6,520 nucleotides of DNA, taken from an uncultured bacterium (lineage in GTDB: Bacteria > Actinomycetota > Aquicultoria > SKW223). A program made the position numbers and the translations under genes. Below the pieces are notes generated by a model. The model worked only from the letters and a program-made list of their open reading frames with translations, searched no databases and was not told the origin of the DNA. Positions 1-5,830 of the stretch are shown here, in pieces. Position 1 is the stretch's first letter. Each line of letters opens with the position of its first letter. Location: the NCBI GenBank assembly GCA_938042205.1, contig CALIRS010000143.1:1-6520 (forward strand). Reading direction: 5' to 3'.

Positions 1-2
1 TT

Positions 3-1949
3 GTTTTGAGCTTAATTTCGACTATTTTTGGAAAGGGCATGTATTTTGTCCCATTTGGGCTGATGGCACTGGCATTAATTTTTTTAAGCGGCAAATACCA
101 GGAGCTCAAAAGTGCAATTATTGGTCTTTCTATGTCTTTTATTTCGCTGCTTTCTTTTTTAACATTGAGTCTTGGTGTTAGCAAATTTTTTAACCTGGTC
201 AGTATGAAAGAAAGTGGGGGATTTATCGGTGCGCTGGCTGCATATCCCTGCTACTTCCTTTTCGGAAAGACCGGGGCTTACATTTTCATCATATCGCTTA
301 TGCTTGCCGGGGCTGTCATTTCAGTAAACAAACCCCTAAGAGAGCTTTTAGAAATTGCTGGTCGACTGGTCATACCATCAAGAAAAAAAGCCCAAGTGAT
401 TGAAAGACCAACACTTACGCAACCTGTAGAATTTGCAAGCGAAGTGGTAACTTCTGATGAAGTGGCTCTCAAGACGGTGAAATTACCTGAAGATTATCAG
501 ACAGATGAAAAAGTCATGCTTTCCGAAATTTCAAGAACAAAGAAAAAATATACATTTCCACCAGTCGACCTTTTAGTTGACTATCGTGGAAAGATTGCCA
601 GAAGCGCCAAAGAATTCAAAACTATTCTCGAAAGCACTTTAAGAGAATTTAACGTTCCTGCAAAGGTAGTGGGTATTCAAGAAGGACCTACAGTCACTAC
701 CTTTGAATTGCACCTTGAGCCTGGAACAAGAGTTAGTCGTTTATCATCCCTTTCTGAAGACATTGCCCTGGCGCTGGCTACTCCTAATATCAGAATTCTT
801 ACTCCAATTCCGGGGAAGCAAGCAATAGGGATAGAAGTACCGAATATCGAAAGGGAATTAGTTACCCTTAAAGAGTTAATTCTAAGGCCTGAATGGAAGC
901 AAATTAAAGACCCGCTTTTGATTGCTATCGGAAAGGATATTTCCGGAAAACCTTTCTACTTCAACATTAAAGACATGCCCCACTTGCTTATTGCCGGTTC
1001 AACAGGCTCCGGCAAAAGTATCTGCATAAACTCTCTGATAACTTCTATTCTTTACAGAGCCACACCTGAAGAAGTCAAATTCGTTCTGATTGACCCCAAA
1101 CGAGTGGAACTCTCACTCTACAGCGACATTCCACATCTTCTGACTCCGGTGATCGTAAATCCAAAACAGGCAGCGACAGTGCTTGGGTACATCACCGGCG
1201 AAATGGAGAGAAGGTATGAAATTCTTTCCAAGCACCAGGTGAGAAATATTCAAACATATAATCAGAAAGCTATCTCTGAGGACTTTGAGCCTCTTCCTTA
1301 TATCGTAATAATTATTGACGAGCTTAATGACTTGATGCTTATAGCTGCAAACGAAGTTGAAGATGCTGTTGTCAGAATTTCCCAGATGGCAAGGGCGATA
1401 GGTATACATCTGGTGGTAGCTACACAGAGACCGTCAACTGATGTCATTACCGGACTGATTAAGTCAAATATCACCACAAGAATCGCATTTTCAGTAGGTT
1501 CACAGATAGATTCAAGAGTAATTTTAGATACACCGGGTGCCGAAAAGCTTATGGGGAGGGGAGATATGCTCTTCCTGACACAATCCCTTTTAAAACCAAT
1601 CAGACTGCAATCACCTTATATTTCAGAAGCAGAAGTTCAATCTGTAACTGCTTTCATAAAGAGCCAGAGACCGCCCGAATATAATGAGGAAATGCTTAAA
1701 TATCAACATACCAGCTCTCGAGAACTTAGCTTTGAAGACGAACTTTTTGATGAAGCTGTGGAAACAATTCTTAATTCAGGGCAGGCTTCAGTTTCATACC
1801 TGCAACGCAAATTAAGGATCGGATATGCAAGAGCTGCGAGATTGATGGACATGCTTGAAGAAAGGGGGATTGTTTCTCCTCAAGACGGCGCTAGACCTCG
1901 CGAAGTTCTAATTACTCCTGATGAATGGTACCAAATTAAATCAGAATAA
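3..1949 (+). CDS. ftsK: DNA translocase FtsK/SpoIIIE (5'-truncated by window)
   Basis: This is a hexameric ATP-driven DNA pump that acts at the septum to clear and segregate chromosome termini. The frame is open to the left edge. Residues are numbered from the TTG at 6, which is probably internal. Hydrophobic segments lie at about 12-28, 38-57 and 73-106. The first resembles the second membrane helix of the family, so one helix and the true start lie upstream. A short linker (about 110-180) makes it SpoIIIE-like rather than long-linker E. coli FtsK. The alpha domain spans about 181-300. Walker A is GSTGSGKS (331-338) and Walker B ends at D438-E439. The motor continues through the TQRPS and TRIAF motifs to about 540. 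The DNA-reading winged-helix gamma domain spans about 578-637 (LRIGYARAARLMD). The residue after DEL is Asn441, where Ala is usual. RodZ follows 35 bases downstream, a conserved pairing. The product call is certain; only the N-terminus is missing. Confidence 0.96.
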   Translation, partial: VLSLISTIFGKGMYFVPFGLMALALIFLSGKYQELKSAIIGLSMSFISLLSFLTLSLGVSKFFNLVSMKESGGFIGALAAYPCYFLFGKTGAYIFIISLMLAGAVISVNKPLRELLEIAGRLVIPSRKKAQVIERPTLTQPVEFASEVVTSDEVALKTVKLPEDYQTDEKVMLSEISRTKKKYTFPPVDLLVDYRGKIARSAKEFKTILESTLREFNVPAKVVGIQEGPTVTTFELHLEPGTRVSRLSSLSEDIALALATPNIRILTPIPGKQAIGIEVPNIERELVTLKELILRPEWKQIKDPLLIAIGKDISGKPFYFNIKDMPHLLIAGSTGSGKSICINSLITSILYRATPEEVKFVLIDPKRVELSLYSDIPHLLTPVIVNPKQAATVLGYITGEMERRYEILSKHQVRNIQTYNQKAISEDFEPLPYIVIIIDELNDLMLIAANEVEDAVVRISQMARAIGIHLVVATQRPSTDVITGLIKSNITTRIAFSVGSQIDSRVILDTPGAEKLMGRGDMLFLTQSLLKPIRLQSPYISEAEVQSVTAFIKSQRPPEYNEEMLKYQHTSSRELSFEDELFDEAVETILNSGQASVSYLQRKLRIGYARAARLMDMLEERGIVSPQDGARPREVLITPDEWYQIKSE

Positions 1950-1969
1950 TATGTATCGATCATTAACGG

Positions 1970-1975
1970 TATAAT
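1970..1975 (+). promoter_or_regulatory. -10 hexamer TATAAT just upstream of rodZ
   Basis: A perfect consensus TATAAT ends 9 bases before the rodZ ATG at 1985, in the short ftsK-rodZ gap. Transcription would start near 1982 and give a leader of only about 3 bases. No convincing -35 box is seen at 16-18 bases spacing, where the sequence is TAATAT-like. rodZ may also be read through from ftsK; AAGAGGA abuts the ATG almost directly and is a poorly spaced ribosome-binding site. Confidence 0.45.
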
Positions 1976-1984
1976 CAAGAGGAT

Positions 1985-2728
1985 ATGACCATCGGACAGA
2001 AGCTCTCTGAACAGAGAAGAAAGTTAGGCAAAAGCCTCAAAGAAGTTGAAGCTGATTTAAGAATCAGGGTTAAATACCTGGAAAATTTAGAAAATGATCG
2101 TTTCGACCTGCTTCCCGGAGAAGCTTATGTCAGGGCGTTTTTAAGAACTTACAGTAGCTATCTTGGACTTAATGCTGACAGTATCATCGATGAATATGAA
2201 TCTCTTTATACTACAGAAAATGAAACAAAACCACCTTTTTTAGATTCATTTCCCATCAGATCTCTTTTACGTATTTTAACGATAGCATTCCTTGGCACTA
2301 TCATTGCTATAGCTGCCTGGCTTTCAATCCCGAAAAAGGAACCTATCCCTAGAATGCCAGCTCCTCCTGTTGAAGAAATCAGTACTCCGACGCTTGAAAA
2401 TCAGAAACATAAGTTAATCGTTCCTCAAAAAGAAACTACTCCTGCTCCAGTCAGCAACCAGGAAAATAACGAACAATTTAAACTTACTTTAAAAGTCGAC
2501 AAGGGGGGACGCTGCTGGGTGAGAGTGAAGACTGGAAACGAAACAGTTTTTGAAAAAACTCTTGAGGCGGGAGAATCAAAAACTCTTGACCTCGCCACAA
2601 CTGTTACAGTCCGGTTGGGGAATCCCGCTGCAGTGAGGATATATATAAACGATAAAGAAATAACTGGTTTTCAAAAAAAGGGAATAGTGGACCTCATAAT
2701 TGACTCAACCGGGATAAAACTGAGATAG
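1985..2728 (+). CDS. rodZ: RodZ-like helix-turn-helix membrane protein
   Basis: RodZ family proteins are bitopic inner-membrane proteins that link the MreB cytoskeleton to the elongation machinery through a cytoplasmic helix-turn-helix that binds MreB. The 247-residue protein shows the full layout. The Cro/HTH_25-type domain spans about 1-70, opening MTIGQKLSEQRRKLGKSLKE and including the LPGEAYVRAFLRTYSSYLG region. One transmembrane helix lies at about 94-115. A Pro/Thr-rich linker (116-160) follows, then a periplasmic beta-rich DUF4115-type domain (about 165-247, with GGRCWVRVKTGNE and the VRLGNPAAVRIYIND region). ATG 1985 is chosen because it begins exactly at the family N-terminus and there is an in-frame stop at 1964 with no other start between. 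The position after ftsK is typical. Whether this organism is rod-shaped or has MreB cannot be seen here. Confidence 0.88.
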   Translation: MTIGQKLSEQRRKLGKSLKEVEADLRIRVKYLENLENDRFDLLPGEAYVRAFLRTYSSYLGLNADSIIDEYESLYTTENETKPPFLDSFPIRSLLRILTIAFLGTIIAIAAWLSIPKKEPIPRMPAPPVEEISTPTLENQKHKLIVPQKETTPAPVSNQENNEQFKLTLKVDKGGRCWVRVKTGNETVFEKTLEAGESKTLDLATTVTVRLGNPAAVRIYINDKEITGFQKKGIVDLIIDSTGIKLR

Positions 2729-2832
2729 CAACTAATCAATAAACAAAAGGCATTTTTTCATTTACTTACACTTAGAACAATCATTATTATTGCTTTGCTT
2801 TTTTAATTGAAATCTTAAGTGCACATATACTT

Positions 2833-2858
2833 AAAGCCTGCCAGGTCTTGGCTTTTTT
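2833..2858 (+). terminator. Probable Rho-independent terminator after rodZ
   Basis: AAAGCC (2833-2838) pairs with GGCTTT (2850-2855) around an 11-base loop and is followed by further T residues, a run of six Ts in all. It lies about 105 bases after the rodZ stop and would end the ftsK-rodZ transcript. The CCTGCCA at 2837-2843 can instead pair with TGGCAGG at 2865-2871, which would break this stem. Confidence 0.5.
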
Positions 2859-2863
2859 CGTTC

Positions 2864-2965
2864 ATGGCAGGTAAGACGTGTGCCTTTGTAATCCAGAATG
2901 GAATATTAAGAAGTCTGCTTTTAAGCATTCTGGTTGCGTTTTTTAGCGCAACAATTTTGGTGTAA
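2864..2965 (+). CDS. Possible 33-residue single-helix membrane peptide
   Basis: An ATG-initiated frame encodes a polar N-terminus (MAGKTCAFVIQNGILR) followed by an unbroken hydrophobic stretch (SLLLSILVAFFSATILV) ending at TAA. That layout is typical of small membrane peptides, including type I toxins. Against it, there is no Shine-Dalgarno sequence upstream, the frame lies just past a putative terminator, and the opposite strand is also open over much of the same region. The start codon overlaps the CCTGCCA/TGGCAGG stem, which would hide it. No family is recognised and it could easily be chance. Confidence 0.15.
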   Translation: MAGKTCAFVIQNGILRSLLLSILVAFFSATILV

Positions 2966-3001
2966 TCTGATGTACTTTACGTCTGAATAATTAGTTTTCG
3001 A

Positions 3002-3258
3002 TTACTCTGAGAGATATTTTTTTGGGTAGGCTTGGATATCGCTTTTTCCATTTTTAATTTTAAAATCATCGGCTGATCTGAAATAAGAGAAGAAATCAAC
3101 TACCTGAGGAGGTAAGAACTGCAAAAAAATAGCCCTTACCATCTCATCTGTGGTTCCTTCACAGGTTCGATGTAAAGCATTTCCTTCATCTTCTTTATCA
3201 GAATGTTAAAAAATCTAAAAAGTAATCCTTCTACATCTCGCCAGTAAAAAACTTTAAA
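3002..3258 (-). pseudogene. Possible decayed minus-strand gene, family unknown
   Basis: Two overlapping minus-strand frames look protein-like when joined. Frame A (3258 down to 3136, 40 codons after a stop) begins FKVFYWRDVEGLLFRFFNIL. Frame B (3205 down to the TAA at 3004-3002, 67 codons) contains EMVRAIFLQFLPPQVVDFFS and ends QAYPKKYLSE. A single frameshift near 3180-3200 would join them. Frame B has no ATG, GTG or TTG before its Met at 3142, which would leave only 46 residues. The promoter and start of the NAPRT gene sit at what would be its 5' end, so no complete upstream portion survives. I do not recognise the family. A 67-codon open frame is only mildly unlikely by chance at this base composition. 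Confidence 0.25.
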
Positions 3259-3259
3259 C

Positions 3260-3288
3260 TACAACAAACAAAACGATTAAGATACAAT
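3260..3288 (+). promoter_or_regulatory. Putative promoter of the NAPRT gene
   Basis: TACAAT (3283-3288) is a good -10 hexamer. At 17 bases spacing the -35 position reads TACAAC, a poor match. The predicted transcript start near 3295 lies only about 4 bases before the ATG at 3299. No Shine-Dalgarno sequence precedes that ATG, so the message would be almost leaderless. Confidence 0.4.
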
Positions 3289-3298
3289 ATTTCAAATT

Positions 3299-4468
3299 AT
3301 GTGGAAGAAGAAGTTTTTTATTGCTGATGAAAACGATATTCTTGGTGGAAAGGTGGCGGACGTTTACTTTGAACGAGGACGAAGTATTCTTGAAAAAAGA
3401 AACATCAATCCAACAGTTTACGGAGAAGTTACACCTTCAAGTCTTCCAGAAAGCTGGGAATGGGGGATTCTTGCCGGTGTCACTGAGGTCATAAATCTTT
3501 TTGAGGGAATACCTGTCACTGTAAGGTCGATGGAAGAAGGCTCTCTTTTCTATCCTGAAGAGCCTGTCCTCTCTATAGAAGGGAAATACAACGAATTCGG
3601 CGTTTTCGAAACTGCATTCCTGGGTTTTCTCTGCCAATCTTCGGGCGTAGCCACCAAAGCAGCACGCTGCAAGAAAGCCGCTAAAGGCAAACCGCTTTTC
3701 AGTTTTGGAGCTCGCAGAATCCACCCTGCAGTGGTACCCGCTGTTGAAAGAAGCGCGTTCATCGGCGGTTGCGACGGCGTTGCCGGCATTATTTCTGCCG
3801 AAACCATCAATGAAGTCCCTGTGGGAACCATGGCTCACGCTTACATTATTTGCTACGGAGATGAAATTGAAGCGTTTCGAGCATTTGACGCAGAAATGCC
3901 TGAAAGCGTAAAAAGAGTAGCTCTCATAGACACCTTTGAAGATGAAAAATTTGGAGCTTTAAAAGCTGCGGAGGCACTGGGCGAAAAACTCTTTGCGGTA
4001 AGGCTGGACACTCCGGGAAGCCGGCGTGGTAATTTTAAAAAAATCATTCGGGAGGTTCGCTGGGAACTTGACTTGAGAGGCTTTCAAAACGTTAAAATCT
4101 TCGTTTCTGGCGGGCTTGATGAAAACCGAATCTCTGAACTGTCAGAAGTAGCTGATGTTTTTGGAGTCGGAACCTCCATCAGCAATGCTCGAGTAGTAGA
4201 TTTCGCATTTGACCTTGTGGAAAGAGAAGGGAAACCAGCTGCTAAAAGGGGAAAGCGTTCAGGGAAAAAGCAGGTTTATGAATGTTTGAAATGTCTTAAA
4301 CATCTGGTGGTGCCAGTAAACATAGAAGTTACTGATTGCCCCTGTGGAGGTAACGTTAAACCACTTCTGAAAGAATTTGTCAAAAATGGAAAGATAGTTG
4401 CTAAACCGGAAACCGTACAAGAAGCAAGAAAAAGAGCTCTATCATATCTTGAAAAGTTAACTCTTTAG
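3299..4468 (+). CDS. pncB: Nicotinate phosphoribosyltransferase
   Basis: The enzyme joins nicotinate to PRPP, using ATP, to make nicotinate mononucleotide in the Preiss-Handler route of NAD salvage; it is cytosolic. The 389-residue length fits the compact, archaeal-type branch of the family. Visible family motifs are the N-terminal TDxY-like zone (ADVYFERGR, 20-28), the PRTase segment FGARRIHPA (136-144), GTMAHAYI (176-183, with the conserved His180), RLDTPGSRRGNF (235-246), SGGLDE (270-275) and FGVGTS (288-293). The C-terminus adds a zinc-ribbon-like module with C329-x2-C332 and C347-x-C349, also seen in this branch. ATG 3299 starts at the family N-terminus but has no Shine-Dalgarno; a -10 box 10 bases upstream suggests an almost leaderless message. 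The dacF-like gene follows 28 bases later with no terminator between, so the two are probably co-transcribed. Confidence 0.92.
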   Translation: MWKKKFFIADENDILGGKVADVYFERGRSILEKRNINPTVYGEVTPSSLPESWEWGILAGVTEVINLFEGIPVTVRSMEEGSLFYPEEPVLSIEGKYNEFGVFETAFLGFLCQSSGVATKAARCKKAAKGKPLFSFGARRIHPAVVPAVERSAFIGGCDGVAGIISAETINEVPVGTMAHAYIICYGDEIEAFRAFDAEMPESVKRVALIDTFEDEKFGALKAAEALGEKLFAVRLDTPGSRRGNFKKIIREVRWELDLRGFQNVKIFVSGGLDENRISELSEVADVFGVGTSISNARVVDFAFDLVEREGKPAAKRGKRSGKKQVYECLKCLKHLVVPVNIEVTDCPCGGNVKPLLKEFVKNGKIVAKPETVQEARKRALSYLEKLTL

Positions 4469-4496
4469 AAAGTTTAAGAAAGGGATAAGAATTTTT

Positions 4497-5672
4497 GTGC
4501 TACTATCAAAACTGAAAATTAAACTATTGTGCATTTTTATCCTTTCTTTGTCATTTTTGTTTTTATTAAACCAGGCTACATCTGCAATAGAAAAAACAGA
4601 AACTGTGCCAACAATTACAGCCAGGAGTGCTGTCGTAATCGATGCCGAAACAGGTACTATTCTTTTCGAGAAACAAGCAAGAGTACGCCTTCCAATGGCA
4701 TCGCTTACCAAGGTGATGACTGCTCTGGTAGCAATAGAGCAAGTTAAAAACTGGGATACCACCGTTTCAGCCACTCCTCAAGCTTGCCAGGCTGGAGAAT
4801 CAGAAATCTACCTTGAGCCCGGAGAAAAGATTTCTCTTAAAAACCTTCTATATGCTTCTCTTCTTAAATCCGCAAACGATGCTACTTTACTTCTTTCTGA
4901 ACAAGTTGCAGGCAATGTAAATCTTTTTGTGGCTATGATGAATAGAAAAGCTAAAGAGCTCGGCATGAACGATACACATTACCAGAACTCTCATGGCTTG
5001 ACTGCAAATAATCACTTCTCTTCTGCACTGGACAGTGCTAACCTCGCCAGAGAAGCCCTTAAATACGACTTTTTAAGAGAAGTCTTCCGAACGAAAAATG
5101 TCAATATCCCCTGGGAAAGCAAAAAAACTGTTAGATCAATTACAAACCATAACAAACTACTTCATCGATATTCGTTCATAAAGGGTATAAAGACAGGCTA
5201 TACCCGAGCTGCTGGAAACTGCCTGATATCATACGCTGAATATGGCAAACGCAAAGTTATCGCCGTGGTATTAAATGCACCGTCTTCTACCGATTGCTAT
5301 AACGATTCTCTCCGCTTGCTTGAATATGGTAAATCACGCCTTAAAGAGCAAAAATTAATTAAAAAGAATCAGCCTGTGGGCACGATAACGCTTGGCAATT
5401 TTCCAAAACGGGAATATCGCCTCATCGCAACGAGCGATATTATCGCAGTAGCACCTGAGAATTTCAAAGACTTCCAGTTCAGAATAACAAAATTTCCTGG
5501 AAATGCAATTACGAAAGATGGTATTGCAGGTTTACTTTTCGTTTATAAAAGGAAAAATCTCGCTGGTGCAACTTTTTTAAAATTAAAGCCAGAAAGAAAG
5601 TTCAATAAAGAATTCTCTCCAAATGAAAAAGAAACTAAAATCTGGCTTGACTATTTGAGAAAGATTCTTTGA
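4497..5672 (+). CDS. dacF: Secreted D-alanyl-D-alanine carboxypeptidase (DacF/PBP5-like)
   Basis: This is a serine-type low-molecular-weight penicillin-binding protein that removes the terminal D-Ala from peptidoglycan stem pentapeptides outside the membrane. The 391-residue protein has a signal peptide with a Lys-rich start, a hydrophobic core at about 10-24 and a likely cleavage after ATSA (30). All three peptidase S11 active-site motifs are present: SxxK as S69-L-T-K72, SxN as S125-A-N127, and KTG as K232-T-G234. The NSHGL element (about 164-168) is typical. A PBP5 C-terminal beta domain follows (about 278-370). The last residues (KIWLDYLRKIL) could form a short amphipathic membrane anchor. 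GTG 4497 is chosen because it keeps the basic n-region; AAAGGGAT ends about 11 bases upstream, slightly far for a ribosome-binding site. Distinguishing DacF from DacA/DacB needs a tree. Confidence 0.93.
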   Translation: MLLSKLKIKLLCIFILSLSFLFLLNQATSAIEKTETVPTITARSAVVIDAETGTILFEKQARVRLPMASLTKVMTALVAIEQVKNWDTTVSATPQACQAGESEIYLEPGEKISLKNLLYASLLKSANDATLLLSEQVAGNVNLFVAMMNRKAKELGMNDTHYQNSHGLTANNHFSSALDSANLAREALKYDFLREVFRTKNVNIPWESKKTVRSITNHNKLLHRYSFIKGIKTGYTRAAGNCLISYAEYGKRKVIAVVLNAPSSTDCYNDSLRLLEYGKSRLKEQKLIKKNQPVGTITLGNFPKREYRLIATSDIIAVAPENFKDFQFRITKFPGNAITKDGIAGLLFVYKRKNLAGATFLKLKPERKFNKEFSPNEKETKIWLDYLRKIL

Positions 5673-5785
5673 TAAAAAACTCTTTGACGTTTGAGAAGGC
5701 ACTTTTTTTAAACTTAAATGGTTAAGAAATGAAGAGAAACACAACATACTGATGCAAATCAAGATCAAAATAAACTCTTTACCTA

Positions 5786-5814
5786 TTGTTTAAATTTACA
5801 TAAAAAGATATTAT
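5786..5814 (+). promoter_or_regulatory. Sigma-A-type promoter for the rsiG-like gene
   Basis: TTGTTT (5786-5791), a 17-base spacer and TATTAT (5809-5814) form the best promoter in the window. Transcription would start near 5821, about 10 bases before the GTG at 5831, with GGTGA (5821-5825) as the ribosome-binding site at the very 5' end of the message. The rest of the 158-base gap after dacF holds a 9-base direct repeat AAACTCTTT (5677-5685, 5772-5780), a small AT hairpin (CTTAA 5713-5717 with TTAAG 5722-5726) and no convincing terminator. Confidence 0.6.
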
Positions 5815-5830
5815 GGACTGGGTGATTTAG

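Larger units (their letters stand above)
2729..3298. other. 570-base gap with clustered inverted repeats, no recognised RNA family
   Basis: No confident gene is present. Inverted repeats are dense in the first half. TTAAGT (2815-2820) pairs with ACTTAA (2829-2834). CCTGCCA (2837-2843) pairs with TGGCAGG (2865-2871), extendable by CTTA/TAAG after a bulge. CCAGAATG (2893-2900) pairs with CATTCTGG (2926-2933), with further internal pairing of TTAA and AAG to CTT and TTAA. GTTGCG (2933-2938) pairs with CGCAAC (2947-2952), and GATGTA (2969-2974) with TACGTC (2978-2983). I compared it by eye with 6S RNA, tmRNA, SRP RNA, RNase P RNA, T-box and c-di-GMP-I riboswitch motifs and saw no match. The second half carries a possible minus-strand gene remnant (listed separately). 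The last 40 bases hold the promoter of the next gene. Confidence 0.4.

Noticed and set aside
3065..3078. GCCGATGA on the minus strand, close to the GCCGATAA -10 element of WhiG/FliA promoters, tempting given the RsiG-like gene.
   Set aside because: No TAAA element lies at about 15 bases spacing, one base mismatches, and no gene starts at the right distance.
3147..3172. CTGTG-GTTCCTT-CACAG hairpin followed by GGTTCGA, resembling a tRNA or tmRNA T-arm.
   Set aside because: The GGTTCGA lies outside the loop, there is no acceptor stem or CCA, and no cloverleaf can be drawn.
3107..3175. Perfect AGGAGGT (3107-3113) followed after 5 bases by a CTG-initiated 18-codon frame ending at TAA, with alternative stems TACCT/AGGTA and GAGGTAAG/CTTACC, resembling a translated leader or riboswitch.
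   Set aside because: CTG is a rare start, no known aptamer motif is seen, and the motif is simply the complement of Leu-Pro-Pro-Gln codons in the possible minus-strand remnant. The NAPRT gene also has its own promoter downstream of it.
3436..3838. Minus-strand open frames of 133 and 93 codons inside the NAPRT gene.
   Set aside because: They are antisense shadows; the plus strand encodes a complete enzyme with all family motifs across the same bases.
4457..4774. Minus-strand 105-codon frame over the start of the dacF-like gene.
   Set aside because: It overlaps the signal peptide and active-site SxxK region of a clear plus-strand gene and has no recognisable features of its own.
5675..5710. 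A-run, CTC...GAG and T-run after dacF as a bidirectional terminator.
   Set aside because: Only three base pairs form; the stem is too weak to support a terminator call.
5813..5830. Mini-frame ATG GAC TGG GTG ATT TAG directly abutting the rsiG GTG, suggesting translational coupling.
   Set aside because: Its ATG overlaps the -10 hexamer (5809-5814), so it lies upstream of the predicted transcript start and would not be in the mRNA.
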